Positions 15,686 to 23,661 of a stretch of DNA of 64,000 nt are shown piece after piece. The stretch spans positions 620,924 to 684,923 of the forward strand of contig DS999406.1 in assembly GCA_000158155.1 (NCBI GenBank). Direction: 5' to 3'. The first letter of the stretch is position 1. Each line of letters opens with the position of its first letter. The notes below the pieces were generated by a model that had not been told where the DNA came from, ran no database searches, and saw nothing but the letters and a program-made list of their open reading frames with translations. The translations under genes were made by a program, and so were the position numbers. This DNA is from a gamma proteobacterium NOR5-3 (GTDB taxonomy: Bacteria > Pseudomonadota > Gammaproteobacteria > Pseudomonadales > Halieaceae).

Positions 15686-16333
15686 TTGACACGCCGGAGA
15701 GTGACCCTGGATTTATATCGTTACAGCCCGCTGCTTCGCGGCCATCTGGAAAAACACCTGGGCGCCTTTGAGCCTCGTGAGATGGCTTTAAACCGCCGCC
15801 GAGCGGCAGCAGTGACTTTGACCGTGTGTCGCGACGAACATCGACCGGCTGTTATCGTGACGCGTCGCAGTGCTTCATTGAGGGCGCATTCGCGGCAATG
15901 GGCCTTACCCGGAGGACGGCGGGATCAGGGTGAGACTGCCATAGTCGGTGCGCTGCGAGAGCTTCACGAAGAAGTGGGCTTGCTCGCAGGCCCGGGCGAC
16001 GTTCTGGGCACCCTGGATGACTATGCCACCCGGTCCGGCTATGTCATTACGCCGGTGGTGGTGTGGACTGACAAAGACTGGCGTGAACTGGAGCCCAATC
16101 CTGACGAGGTCGAGCTGATAAAGCCGTTCTCTTTTAAAGAACTCGCCAGGCGTGACTCACCGAATCTACAAAAGATCAAAGAGAGCGAGCACGAAGTGTT
16201 ATCCATGAACTTTCATGATGACGCGATTTACGCCCCGACCGGCGCCATGCTTTATCAATTTCGTGAGGTAGCGATGTTCGGTCGTCATACCCGCGTCGCG
16301 CACTTTGATCAGCCACTGTTTGCCTGGCGGTGA
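15686..16333 (+). CDS. Nudix hydrolase, CoA pyrophosphatase-like
   Basis: A 215-residue Nudix enzyme. The 23-residue Nudix box begins GGRRDQGETAIVGALREL and ends HEEVGL, with all metal-binding glutamates. The segment before it, VTRRSASLRAHSRQWALPGG, resembles the NudL signature in which coenzyme A diphosphates are bound, so CoA or dinucleotide pyrophosphate hydrolysis is the best guess. The start is uncertain: a TTG at 15686 opens the frame, and an in-frame GTG at 15701 is an alternative. It is convergent with the DUF6090 gene, ten bases apart. Confidence 0.83.
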   Translation: MTRRRVTLDLYRYSPLLRGHLEKHLGAFEPREMALNRRRAAAVTLTVCRDEHRPAVIVTRRSASLRAHSRQWALPGGRRDQGETAIVGALRELHEEVGLLAGPGDVLGTLDDYATRSGYVITPVVVWTDKDWRELEPNPDEVELIKPFSFKELARRDSPNLQKIKESEHEVLSMNFHDDAIYAPTGAMLYQFREVAMFGRHTRVAHFDQPLFAWR

Positions 16334-16343
16334 CTGCGGTTCG

Positions 16344-17075
16344 TTAAAAGCTATCGAGGTAGTACTCGAGTAAGGCGATGAGCGATTGGCCGTCTTCTAT
16401 TTGCTGGCCCATGATGCGGTTGACGGAGTAAGCAAAGGTCAGCTCCTGATTGATGAGCTCCAAAAACTCCGGGCGTTTAAAGCGCGCAAAGGCAATAGGC
16501 AGGTCACGTTCGTCATCTTCAAGACTCCCCCCGGGACTAAAGGGCCGGCTCGCGTTCACGTAGTCCGCGAAGCCAGTGCGGATATTGCCCGTATACGCCT
16601 CCATGAATTCTTTATAAGCGTAATATTCGAGGATCTCTGCTTTGACTTTGTCATCCCTGATGTAGCGAAGGTTGCCGGTGCTAATGAGTTCACGAAAAGT
16701 CGGGGTTACTAGCAGAGCCTGGCCGCGACTCCCCATGCCGCCCATACCAATGTCTAGCAGAAGCTGAGGTGTCTCTCCGCCTGTTGAATCGCCAAAGTAA
16801 TAGTCTTTGCCAGCTTGCAAACCAGCCACCTTGGCGTCAAAGCGATCAAACCACTGACTGCTGCGTGTCATATCAAAGCGCAGATCCTCCAGCAGGCTTT
16901 TGATGTATCGCTGTTCCTGCTGTCGCTCCTGGCGGTTTTGATTCCAGTTGTCGACCTGTATGGCGATCAAAATACCAAGCACGATGAGCGCAATTTCACC
17001 GAGGGCACGGCCCAGATAAACAGCTGTTCCGCTTGGACTCGTGAGGCGGGAGTACAGCCTGGAGAGAATTGTCAT
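16344..17075 (-). CDS. DUF6090 family membrane-anchored protein
   Basis: A protein of about 243 residues with one N-terminal membrane anchor. The motif GEIALIVLGILIAIQVDNWN followed by NRQERQQEQRYIKSLLEDL is the hallmark of DUF6090 proteins, which occur in Bacteroidetes and gammaproteobacteria and have no assigned function. The remainder is helical and cytoplasmic or periplasmic. The ATG at 17075 directly precedes the anchor region; ATGs up to 17147 are possible but have no better ribosome binding site. It is divergent from the TolB/TPR gene across about 140 bases, which must contain both promoters. Confidence 0.72.
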   Translation of the reverse strand: MTILSRLYSRLTSPSGTAVYLGRALGEIALIVLGILIAIQVDNWNQNRQERQQEQRYIKSLLEDLRFDMTRSSQWFDRFDAKVAGLQAGKDYYFGDSTGGETPQLLLDIGMGGMGSRGQALLVTPTFRELISTGNLRYIRDDKVKAEILEYYAYKEFMEAYTGNIRTGFADYVNASRPFSPGGSLEDDERDLPIAFARFKRPEFLELINQELTFAYSVNRIMGQQIEDGQSLIALLEYYLDSF

Positions 17076-17218
17076 CGAGAATATAAGCCTGTCTTTGCTT
17101 GTTGAAGCCTGACTGCTGACCATCGTACATTGTTGGGGGTGGTTCAAGCATTTCCCCAGACGTCAGGATACACTGAAGGGGTCGGTAGTCAGCCGAATCA
17201 AGTGGCGAGTCAAACAGT

Positions 17219-19363
17219 ATGAGTTCGATTTTTGGTGAACTGAAAAGGCGCAACGTGTTTCGCGTGGCCGCGCTGTATGCGGCGGTGTCCTGGGCCTTGC
17301 TTCAAATTACCGATGTACTTGCTCCAGCCATTGCCCTGCCAGAGTGGGTGACCGGCTTTGTCGCGCTGTTGTTACTGATTGGATTTCCCGTGGCGGTGAT
17401 TTTTGCCTGGGCATTTGAACTTACCCCCGGAGGTGTTAAGCGCACGGAGTCCGTGGATGAATCCCAAAGCATCGCAACGAACACGGGGCGTCGCCTTGAT
17501 GGCATTCTGATTGTTGCGCTTGTCGTCTTTGGCGCCATTGTGCTCAGCGACCGGTTTTTACCGGGCGCGACTACCAGCGATGATCAGGCCAGCTACTCAG
17601 ACTCGCCTGCTGGCGATGCGTTTGCGGGTCAGCCCTCTATCGCGGTGTTGCCGTTTGTGGATATGTCCCCGGATGGTGATCAGGAATACTTTGCCGACGG
17701 TATTGCAGAAGAGCTGCTCAATGTCTTCGCTCAGGTTAAGGGCCTGAGTGTGGCTGGCCGGACCTCGGCCTTTGCCTTTAAAGGCAAAAGCACCGATTTG
17801 CGCGAGATCGCTCAGATACTGGACGTGGGGCACATTCTTGAGGGCTCTGTGCGCAAGGCGGGTAATCAGATTCGCGTGACGGCACAGCTTATTCAGGCCG
17901 ATAACGGTTATCACCTCTGGTCTGCGACCTACGATGGCGAGCTCACCGATATCTTTGGTGTTCAGGATTCCATTGCAAAGGCGATCTTGCAGGAGTTGAC
18001 GCCGCAGCTATTGGGTGAGGATAAGGAGCTCTCCAGCAAGGTGCGGGTTTCGGCAACCGATCTCGACGCTTACGACTTGTACCTGATCTCTAAACAACAC
18101 GCATCTGACGGCACTTTAAAGGGGCTGCAGGCCGCTGCCGGGGCGCTCGACCGGGCCATCGAGATCGACCCCAATTATGTGCCCGCCTTGGTCTGGCGTG
18201 CTTACTACGAGCTACAAATGTCGGATGGTGAGGGCGCCTGGGGCAATATCCCCTTTGAGGAGGCCTTGCCGCGGGCAAAACGCTGGATAGACCGGGCGAT
18301 TGATATTGACCCCGAATCACCCGATGCGTTGTTTGGCCTTGCCAGCTATTTCGGCTACACAAATAATGATGAAGCTGCCGTTCGGTATTACCGGGCGGCT
18401 ATAGACGTTAAGCCAAACTTTCCCGTGGCGCAAAACGATCTGGCATTTTTTCTCGCATCAGAAGGAAAGGTAAAAGAGGGCGTCGTTTATTTGGAGCAAG
18501 CGCTGGCGCATGATCCCGCCTACGTCGATGCCAACCTCAACCTTGTTTCGGCCTATGCAGGGCTCCACGATTTATCAGCAGTTCGCGAGCAACTCGATCG
18601 TTGGGAGCAGGTTGCGCCCAATAATGCCAACCGGCTGCGAGCTGAGAGTGTGTACGCGTGGACAAAAAGCGATTTTGTAGAGGCGATCCGCTTTGCCGAG
18701 GCAGCAACGGTACTCGAGCCCGGGCAGAACTATTTTTTAAGTCGGCTGAACGATATCTACCTTGATCTGGGCGAGTATGAGCGTGTTCTGGAGTCTCCCA
18801 TAGAGTCACTGCACGCTTGGGCTCTTTTGCGTTTGGGCAAACACGAAGAAGCGCTTGCACTTGCTCGCGAACAGCTGGCCCAGCGGCCTGAGTTTTATCG
18901 TCAGCAGCTGCGTTTTATTCGGGTTCTGGGTGATGCAGGAGAGTGGGAGGAGCTTGCCCGCTATTTTGATCGCACCTGGGGTGATGTGGCTGTCTTTGTT
19001 AATGATATTCCCGGCGTACCGCCATTCTCGGAGACCGCGGCAGCATTGCATGTCACAGAGCATCCTTTGGCTTTACCAATGCTGGATGCTTTTGCGGCGC
19101 AAGTGGAGCTTGCTCGATCTCATGGCTTGCAAGCTCCTCGCTTCGATCACCAGGAAGGCGTATTACGATTGCTCCAGGGCCGTGAAGATGAAGCACTCGC
19201 GTTGTTTGAATCGGCATACCAAAAAGGTTGGCGACAGGCTGGTGTAGAGGACTCAGCAATCTGGACGCTCATCGATGATCAGGCGCGGCTGAACAGCTTG
19301 TTCGCAAAAATGAGAGCAGACATCGAAAGAGGACGAGACAAGCTGGGCTACGGACCTTTGTAG
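17219..19363 (+). CDS. Membrane-anchored TolB-N-like/TPR repeat protein
   Basis: A 714-residue protein. It starts MSSIFGELKRRNVFRVAALY and carries three hydrophobic segments (about 16-36, 42-66, 96-113). After these comes the FlgO/TolB N-terminal-like block PSIAVLPFVDMSPDGDQEYF, ADGIAEELLNVFA and GHILEGSVRKAGNQIRVTAQ. From about 290 to the end there are TPR repeats with the usual A-x-x-Y/F spacing. This architecture is common in marine gammaproteobacteria and is often mislabelled adenylate cyclase because a cyclase or winged-helix DNA-binding domain replaces the N terminus in relatives. Here neither is present. It is probably a scaffold in the envelope; function is unknown. Confidence 0.8.
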   Translation: MSSIFGELKRRNVFRVAALYAAVSWALLQITDVLAPAIALPEWVTGFVALLLLIGFPVAVIFAWAFELTPGGVKRTESVDESQSIATNTGRRLDGILIVALVVFGAIVLSDRFLPGATTSDDQASYSDSPAGDAFAGQPSIAVLPFVDMSPDGDQEYFADGIAEELLNVFAQVKGLSVAGRTSAFAFKGKSTDLREIAQILDVGHILEGSVRKAGNQIRVTAQLIQADNGYHLWSATYDGELTDIFGVQDSIAKAILQELTPQLLGEDKELSSKVRVSATDLDAYDLYLISKQHASDGTLKGLQAAAGALDRAIEIDPNYVPALVWRAYYELQMSDGEGAWGNIPFEEALPRAKRWIDRAIDIDPESPDALFGLASYFGYTNNDEAAVRYYRAAIDVKPNFPVAQNDLAFFLASEGKVKEGVVYLEQALAHDPAYVDANLNLVSAYAGLHDLSAVREQLDRWEQVAPNNANRLRAESVYAWTKSDFVEAIRFAEAATVLEPGQNYFLSRLNDIYLDLGEYERVLESPIESLHAWALLRLGKHEEALALAREQLAQRPEFYRQQLRFIRVLGDAGEWEELARYFDRTWGDVAVFVNDIPGVPPFSETAAALHVTEHPLALPMLDAFAAQVELARSHGLQAPRFDHQEGVLRLLQGREDEALALFESAYQKGWRQAGVEDSAIWTLIDDQARLNSLFAKMRADIERGRDKLGYGPL

Positions 19364-19381
19364 CGCTCACCACCGCGTGTT

Positions 19382-19654
19382 TTAGGCTTTATAGAGTGTG
19401 AATGCACCAATGATGATAAAGCCCACCCCCGCTATGTAGTGCAGCACCTTCTCGTTGATGTATGAAGACAGCAGGCTCCCTGCCAGCACACCCATCGCCG
19501 ATGCCAGTATCAGCGCTGCCGACGCAGCGAAGAACACCGTCCACTTACTGACCTCTTTGTCGGCCGCAAAGAGCATAGTGGCCAACTGGGTCTTGTCCCC
19601 AAGCTCGGCGATAAAAACTGAAGCAAGTACTGTTGCAAAGATTTTCCAATCCAT
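19382..19654 (-). CDS. Half-size TMEM165/GDT1 (UPF0016) family transporter
   Basis: A 90-residue, three-helix membrane protein. The signature FIAELGDKTQLATMLFA sits in the first helix; it contains the ExGDKT motif that binds divalent cations in the Gdt1/MneA/TMEM165 family of manganese or calcium exporters. Full-length relatives carry two inverted copies. This gene encodes one copy only, so the product should work as a homodimer or heterodimer. No second half-size gene is adjacent. It is convergent with the TPR gene and divergent from the SDR gene. Confidence 0.86.
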   Translation of the reverse strand: MDWKIFATVLASVFIAELGDKTQLATMLFAADKEVSKWTVFFAASAALILASAMGVLAGSLLSSYINEKVLHYIAGVGFIIIGAFTLYKA

Positions 19655-19754
19655 GGGTTTTATCCGACCAGATTGCGAGCAGGTAGCCGATTGTCAGCTG
19701 TGTTGTTTCGTTACACTGAGCATTATCTATTTAAAGCCACCATAAGGAAGACAA

Positions 19755-20519
19755 ATGTCCGGCAGAATGATCAATAAAATTGTCCTTGTTACCGGCGGCG
19801 GTGCGGGAATAGGTCAAGCGGCGTGCCACGCCTTTGCACGAGAAGGCGCCAAGGTGGTGGTGTCGGACATAGACTCCGCAAGCGGTAACGCAACGGTGGA
19901 GGCCATACGCCAGGGCGGAGGCGATGCGCATTTTGTTCAGGCAGATGTATCCAAAGCCGCAGAAGTCAAAGCTATGGTCGATCAGTGCATTGAAGTCTAT
20001 GGACAGCTCGATTGTGCGTTTAACAACGCGGGCATAGAGGGCGATGTAGCAGTGCCTATTACCGAAGCCTCTGAAGACACCTGGGATCGGGTCATCGACG
20101 TCAACCTAAAGAGCGTGTTCCTGTGCATGAAGTACCAGCTGCTGCATATGCAACAGCGCGGTACCGGCAGTATCGTTAACACTGCATCCATTGCGGGCTT
20201 GGTCGGTGGGACGTTTGGCGCCGCTTACTTTGCCAGCAAGCACGGTGTCGTGGGCCTGACCAAGGCCGCTGCTATCGAATACGGACGTGCGGGTATTCGG
20301 GTTAACGCCGTATGTCCCGGAGTGATCGAAACCGACATGGCTGATCGCTCCATGGGCGACAACCAAAAGCTACAGGACGTTGTGCGCGCTCAGTATCCCC
20401 TGCGTCGCTTTGGTCGGGCCGATGAAGTGGCCGAGTCCGTAGTGTGGCTGTGTTCTGATGCCGCGTCTTTTGTCACCGGGCAATCGCTTGCGGTAGATGG
20501 CGGCTTTGTTGCGACCTGA
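19755..20519 (+). CDS. SDR family oxidoreductase
   Basis: A 254-residue classical short-chain dehydrogenase. The cofactor motif is VTGGGAGIGQA, followed by NNAGIEGD and the catalytic Ser (NTASIAGLVGG) and Tyr-Lys (YFASKHGVVGLTK). SDIDS after strand 2 carries an acidic residue that favours NAD over NADP. The ending FVTGQSLAVDGGFVAT is typical of the FabG/glucose-dehydrogenase-like branch. The substrate is unknown. An AAGGAAG ribosome binding site precedes the ATG. It is convergent with the acetamidase-like gene. Confidence 0.88.
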   Translation: MSGRMINKIVLVTGGGAGIGQAACHAFAREGAKVVVSDIDSASGNATVEAIRQGGGDAHFVQADVSKAAEVKAMVDQCIEVYGQLDCAFNNAGIEGDVAVPITEASEDTWDRVIDVNLKSVFLCMKYQLLHMQQRGTGSIVNTASIAGLVGGTFGAAYFASKHGVVGLTKAAAIEYGRAGIRVNAVCPGVIETDMADRSMGDNQKLQDVVRAQYPLRRFGRADEVAESVVWLCSDAASFVTGQSLAVDGGFVAT

Positions 20520-20529
20520 GCTTTTGATG

Positions 20530-20542
20530 GGGGCGAAGCCCC
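20530..20542. terminator. Small GC-rich hairpin between convergent genes
   Basis: A GGGGC-GAA-GCCCC hairpin sits between the stop codons of the SDR gene and the convergent acetamidase gene. There is no long thymine tract on either side, so intrinsic termination is only a possibility. Confidence 0.3.
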
Positions 20543-20546
20543 TTAG

Positions 20547-21779
20547 CTACTCAAAGATATCCAGAGGGAGCAGGGCCACCGCGCCCACATTCGGCGCATC
20601 GACCAGTTGGCCGATACGAAGATCCACGGCGACCGAGCAAATCACATAGGCCTGATCGATGGTGTAGCCTCGCTCGTCCACCAGGTAGTCGATCATGGCG
20701 ATGAGCGCGTTGCGGGCAGCCAGCGCAATATCATCGGGCAGACTTTCAAGTTCTGCCATCAAAGTTGAATTCAGGTACTCCATGTCTGCTGGGATTTCTC
20801 CCTCGGACTTAAAGGGCAGCCCGGTGGTGGCAAAGTAAGTTTCGCTGGGGATCCCAAGAGTCGATGCCGGTCCGGTGAACGAGACCCCCGTCGCAGGCGC
20901 TTTATCCAGCACCGCTGTGGTGAGTGTGACCGTGGCATCCATTTCTATGGCGGTGCCGCTGACCTCACCATCGCCTTGAGCGAAGTGGACGTCGCCCACA
21001 GCCAGACCGCAGCCATCGACCATGCACGGCAGATATAAGGTCACCCCTGGTCGTATGTAGCGAATATCGACATTTCCGCCATGCTCCCGCGGTGGGATAG
21101 TCCGCAGGCACTCATCTTTTACACTACCGTCAGGTCCGCAAATCTCCGCAGGCGTCGCATTGACGGGCGTAGGGAGAAATACGCGGGCACCGACTTTGGC
21201 GATGGCCGCCTCGCGTGCCAGGGACTTTTTCACGAGTTTGGCGTCCGGAAGCGTGGTAATGACGCCCGGAAAAGCTCCATTGGGTATGCGTACACCGGGA
21301 ATCTGTTCGGAGGTGGCGTAATCAGGGCTGAGCTTCCAAGTGGCGGCAAAACCCGTGGGGTACTTGTCGGCAAGAAACCCGCCGCTGCCCACCCAGGTTT
21401 TGCCCCAGGGTCCCGGATCTACCGCCAGCAGAGTCACTGCAAGGGTATCGCCAGCCTTTGCGCCGCGAATATGTACCGGGCCGGTCAAGGCGTGCCCGGT
21501 ATTGCCTGTTGCGCGTCGCGGGTCCTCGTAGGTGCTTGCCGGATCGAGATCAAAGTCACTGGCGTTACGCGTATGCATGACGATGGTTTGACCGGGGTCC
21601 GCCATCGCGGCCATGGGGATATCGGGGTGAAGTCTGTTGATGCACTGCGCATCGATATTGCAGTTACGACCATTGCCACCGACCTCAAGTACATCCGCTG
21701 ATATGCATGGCATGGAGACCAACAGCACAGTGATGGGACTTAGCTTTCTAAGGTGGCGCGCGGAGAAAAGGCTTTGCAT
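20547..21779 (-). CDS. Exported acetamidase/formamidase family protein
   Basis: A 410-residue member of the FmdA_AmdA family (PF03069), which hydrolyses short-chain amides. Recognisable blocks are GPVHIRGAKAGDTLAVTLL, NIDA/HTRNASDFDLDP near the start, FPGVITTLPD, CMVDGCGLAVGDVHFAQGDG and YVICSVAVDLRIGQLVDAPN at the C terminus. Before the catalytic domain there is an N-terminal basic stretch and a hydrophobic core (about 13-26) ending CISADV, which looks like a Sec signal or lipoprotein-like leader. Periplasmic location would be unusual for an amidase of this family. The ATG at 21779 begins this leader. Downstream it faces the SDR gene. Confidence 0.84.
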   Translation of the reverse strand: MQSLFSARHLRKLSPITVLLVSMPCISADVLEVGGNGRNCNIDAQCINRLHPDIPMAAMADPGQTIVMHTRNASDFDLDPASTYEDPRRATGNTGHALTGPVHIRGAKAGDTLAVTLLAVDPGPWGKTWVGSGGFLADKYPTGFAATWKLSPDYATSEQIPGVRIPNGAFPGVITTLPDAKLVKKSLAREAAIAKVGARVFLPTPVNATPAEICGPDGSVKDECLRTIPPREHGGNVDIRYIRPGVTLYLPCMVDGCGLAVGDVHFAQGDGEVSGTAIEMDATVTLTTAVLDKAPATGVSFTGPASTLGIPSETYFATTGLPFKSEGEIPADMEYLNSTLMAELESLPDDIALAARNALIAMIDYLVDERGYTIDQAYVICSVAVDLRIGQLVDAPNVGAVALLPLDIFE

Positions 21780-21931
21780 GGTTTGTGGCTCCCCAAAAGA
21801 CGCTCTGAGTCTCCCATTGCCCACAGATGCCGGCAAGTCCGACTGGACCGGTTCTTCAGATAGCTTTGGAGGTTTCAGCCGTTTTTAGCCGCTTGTGGGG
21901 CAATACCTGCTGTCTGGTGATGTTCAGGAAA

Positions 21932-22007
21932 TGGTGCCCGGAGACAGAATCGAACTGCCGACACGGGGATTTTCAATCCCCTGCTCTACCGACTGAGCTA
22001 TCCGGGC
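21932..22007 (-). tRNA. tRNA-Phe (GAA)
   Basis: A 76-nucleotide cloverleaf with encoded CCA. The acceptor stem is GCCCGGA paired with TCCGGGC, and the discriminator is A. The D arm contains AGCTCAGTCGGTAGAGC. The anticodon stem GGGGA/TCCCC encloses TTGAAAA, giving anticodon GAA for phenylalanine, and the T loop is TTCGATT. The sequence is nearly identical to the Escherichia coli tRNA-Phe apart from the T stem and variable region. Confidence 0.97.
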
Positions 22008-22011
22008 ACAA

Positions 22012-22039
22012 ACCTTTGCATCAATACCTTTGCATTAAT
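22012..22039. repeat. Two tandem 14-bp units in the tRNA-Phe leader
   Basis: The units ACCTTTGCATCAAT (22012-22025) and ACCTTTGCATTAAT (22026-22039) are adjacent and differ at one base. They lie between the tRNA 5' end and its promoter, so they are in the transcribed leader removed by RNase P. No function is known. Confidence 0.7.
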
Positions 22040-22078
22040 CGTTGGTCGCGTGACGCGTCCACTATGCAAGGGCCGCGT

Positions 22079-22107
22079 ATTAAACCTATAGGTCCGCGTA
22101 CAGTCAA
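22079..22107 (-). promoter_or_regulatory. Sigma-70 promoter of tRNA-Phe
   Basis: On the minus strand TTGACT (22107-22102) is followed after exactly 17 bases by TTTAAT (22084-22079). The expected start, near 22072, leaves a leader of about 65 bases before the tRNA. The -35 box overlaps the stop codon of the LEA14-like gene upstream on the same strand. Confidence 0.7.
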
Positions 22108-22577
22108 GGGCGAGCGTTCAAATCTATGGTGCCTTCACGGCTTACGCGAATGGCTCCGCCGAGGCCTGATCGGGACAATTTTGCGTTGAGTTTGTATGGC
22201 AGGCCGCCATCCGCGGGATTGGACAGAAGATCTCTTATAAGCGCTAGAGATCCAAACATGCCCGCAGCGACCTCTAGTTTCGCAACGCTTTCGCTGTAGG
22301 CGGCTACTTTGAGCCCTTCGTTACTTACGCCGGATAGAATTTTTGAATCTCGAATGAAGACATCGTAGGCCATGCCGTCAACTTCCAGGGGAATGGCATT
22401 AGGATTGACGATGCGCAGTTTCACAAGAAATCGTGCCTCCATGCCCTGGCTTGGTAATGGCTCCAGTGCCAAAAGCTCGATTTCAGGATCGTCAAAGTCC
22501 AGAACCCCTATGCTGGCGCATCCGCTCAGAAGCAGTGAGCTGAATAAAAAGGCGAGTGTGATCCTTAAAACTGACAT
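22104..22577 (-). CDS. LEA14-like (WHy domain) lipoprotein
   Basis: A 157-residue lipoprotein. The lipobox LLLSGC follows a hydrophobic signal of about 18 residues, so the mature protein should be lipid-anchored at Cys20. The rest is a LEA type 2/WHy domain (PF03168): RFLVKLRIVNPNAIPLEVDG is the defining strand pair, followed by YDVFIRDSKILSGVSN and a closing strand. Bacterial members are thought to be stress-related, but precise roles are not established. It precedes tRNA-Phe on the same strand and is divergent from the downstream SDR gene. Confidence 0.84.
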   Translation of the reverse strand: MSVLRITLAFLFSSLLLSGCASIGVLDFDDPEIELLALEPLPSQGMEARFLVKLRIVNPNAIPLEVDGMAYDVFIRDSKILSGVSNEGLKVAAYSESVAKLEVAAGMFGSLALIRDLLSNPADGGLPYKLNAKLSRSGLGGAIRVSREGTIDLNARP

Positions 22578-22719
22578 ACGTTTTCCTATGGTTTTAACAT
22601 CCGTTATTGTGCGCCTTGTCGTAAAAGGTGCAAGGTACGCGTGTGCTGCGACGTATAGTGATTAACCCCCCGACCACGGCTGGTTCTCCATGGATGAACC
22701 GCCTAAGCAAGGAATGCTC

Positions 22720-23586
22720 ATGAGCTTAGCAGGAAAAACAATATTCATTACCGGCGCCAGTCGCGGTATCGGCCTGGCTATCGCAAAGCGGGCCGCCGCT
22801 GATGGCGCGAACGTGGCTATCGCTGCCAAAACCACCGAACCACACCCCAAGTTACCGGGCACGATCTATACCGCCGCAGAAGAGATAGAAGCTGCTGGCG
22901 GAAAAGCACTCCCTCTGGTGTGCGATATCCGCTTTGAAGAACAGGTGCAGGCGGCGGTGGACAAGACCGTCGAGACTTTTGGTGGCATCGATATTTGCAT
23001 TAACAACGCGAGCGCCATCAGTCCAACCCCTACCCTGGCCACTGAGATGAAGCGCTACGATCTCATGAACGAGATCAATACGCGGGGAACGTTTCTCACT
23101 TCAAAGATCTGCATCCCGCATCTCAAGAAGTCCAGCAACGGACATATTCTGAACCTCGCTCCCCCGCTGGACATGGAAGCCAAGTGGTTTGCACCGCACG
23201 TGGCCTACACCATCGCCAAGATGGGTATGAGCCTGTGCACTTTGGGCATGAGCAAGGAGCTGGCGCCGGACGGTATCGCTGTGAACTCCCTATGGCCGCT
23301 CACTGCCATTGATACTGCCGCGGTGCGGAACGTTCTGGGCGGAGACTCCATGAGCAAGGGCAGCCGCACGGTTGCGATCATGGCCGACTCAGCCTACGAG
23401 ATCCTCACGCGTCCTTCCGGTGAGTGTACGGGTAACTTCTTTATTGATGAGGTTGTGCTGCGCGATGCGGGTGTCACGGACTTCGATCAGTATGCGGTAG
23501 TCCCCGGAGAAGAGCTGTTCCGTGACTTCTTCGTCCCAGACGATGTGATTGATAGCCTGCCGACTAAAACGCTGACTATGTACTAA
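22720..23586 (+). CDS. SDR family oxidoreductase, HSDL2-like
   Basis: A 288-residue short-chain dehydrogenase. The cofactor motif is ITGASRGIGLAIAKRAA, then NNASAISPT, the segment ILNLAPPLDME where a Ser would be expected, and the catalytic pair in YTIAKMGMSL. The insert AAKTTEPHPKLPGTIYTAAEEI after strand 2 is typical of the HSDL2 (hydroxysteroid dehydrogenase-like 2) group, whose substrate is uncertain. The usual catalytic serine appears replaced (APPL), as in other HSDL2-like proteins. AAGGA six bases before ATG 22720 decides the start over ATGs at 22690 and 22714. It is followed by a palindromic element rather than another gene. Confidence 0.86.
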   Translation: MSLAGKTIFITGASRGIGLAIAKRAAADGANVAIAAKTTEPHPKLPGTIYTAAEEIEAAGGKALPLVCDIRFEEQVQAAVDKTVETFGGIDICINNASAISPTPTLATEMKRYDLMNEINTRGTFLTSKICIPHLKKSSNGHILNLAPPLDMEAKWFAPHVAYTIAKMGMSLCTLGMSKELAPDGIAVNSLWPLTAIDTAAVRNVLGGDSMSKGSRTVAIMADSAYEILTRPSGECTGNFFIDEVVLRDAGVTDFDQYAVVPGEELFRDFFVPDDVIDSLPTKTLTMY

Positions 23587-23661
23587 CAGTCCAAGTGCTG
23601 ATGGCCAGGCTTTGCGGCGCGACTTCGTAGAGGTTCTGGGCGGCTCGACTCCGATTTACTC

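Noticed and set aside
17219..19363. Adenylate cyclase label for the TolB/TPR protein
   Set aside because: Relatives often carry this name, but no cyclase catalytic motif is present; only membrane helices, a TolB-N-like block and TPR repeats are seen.
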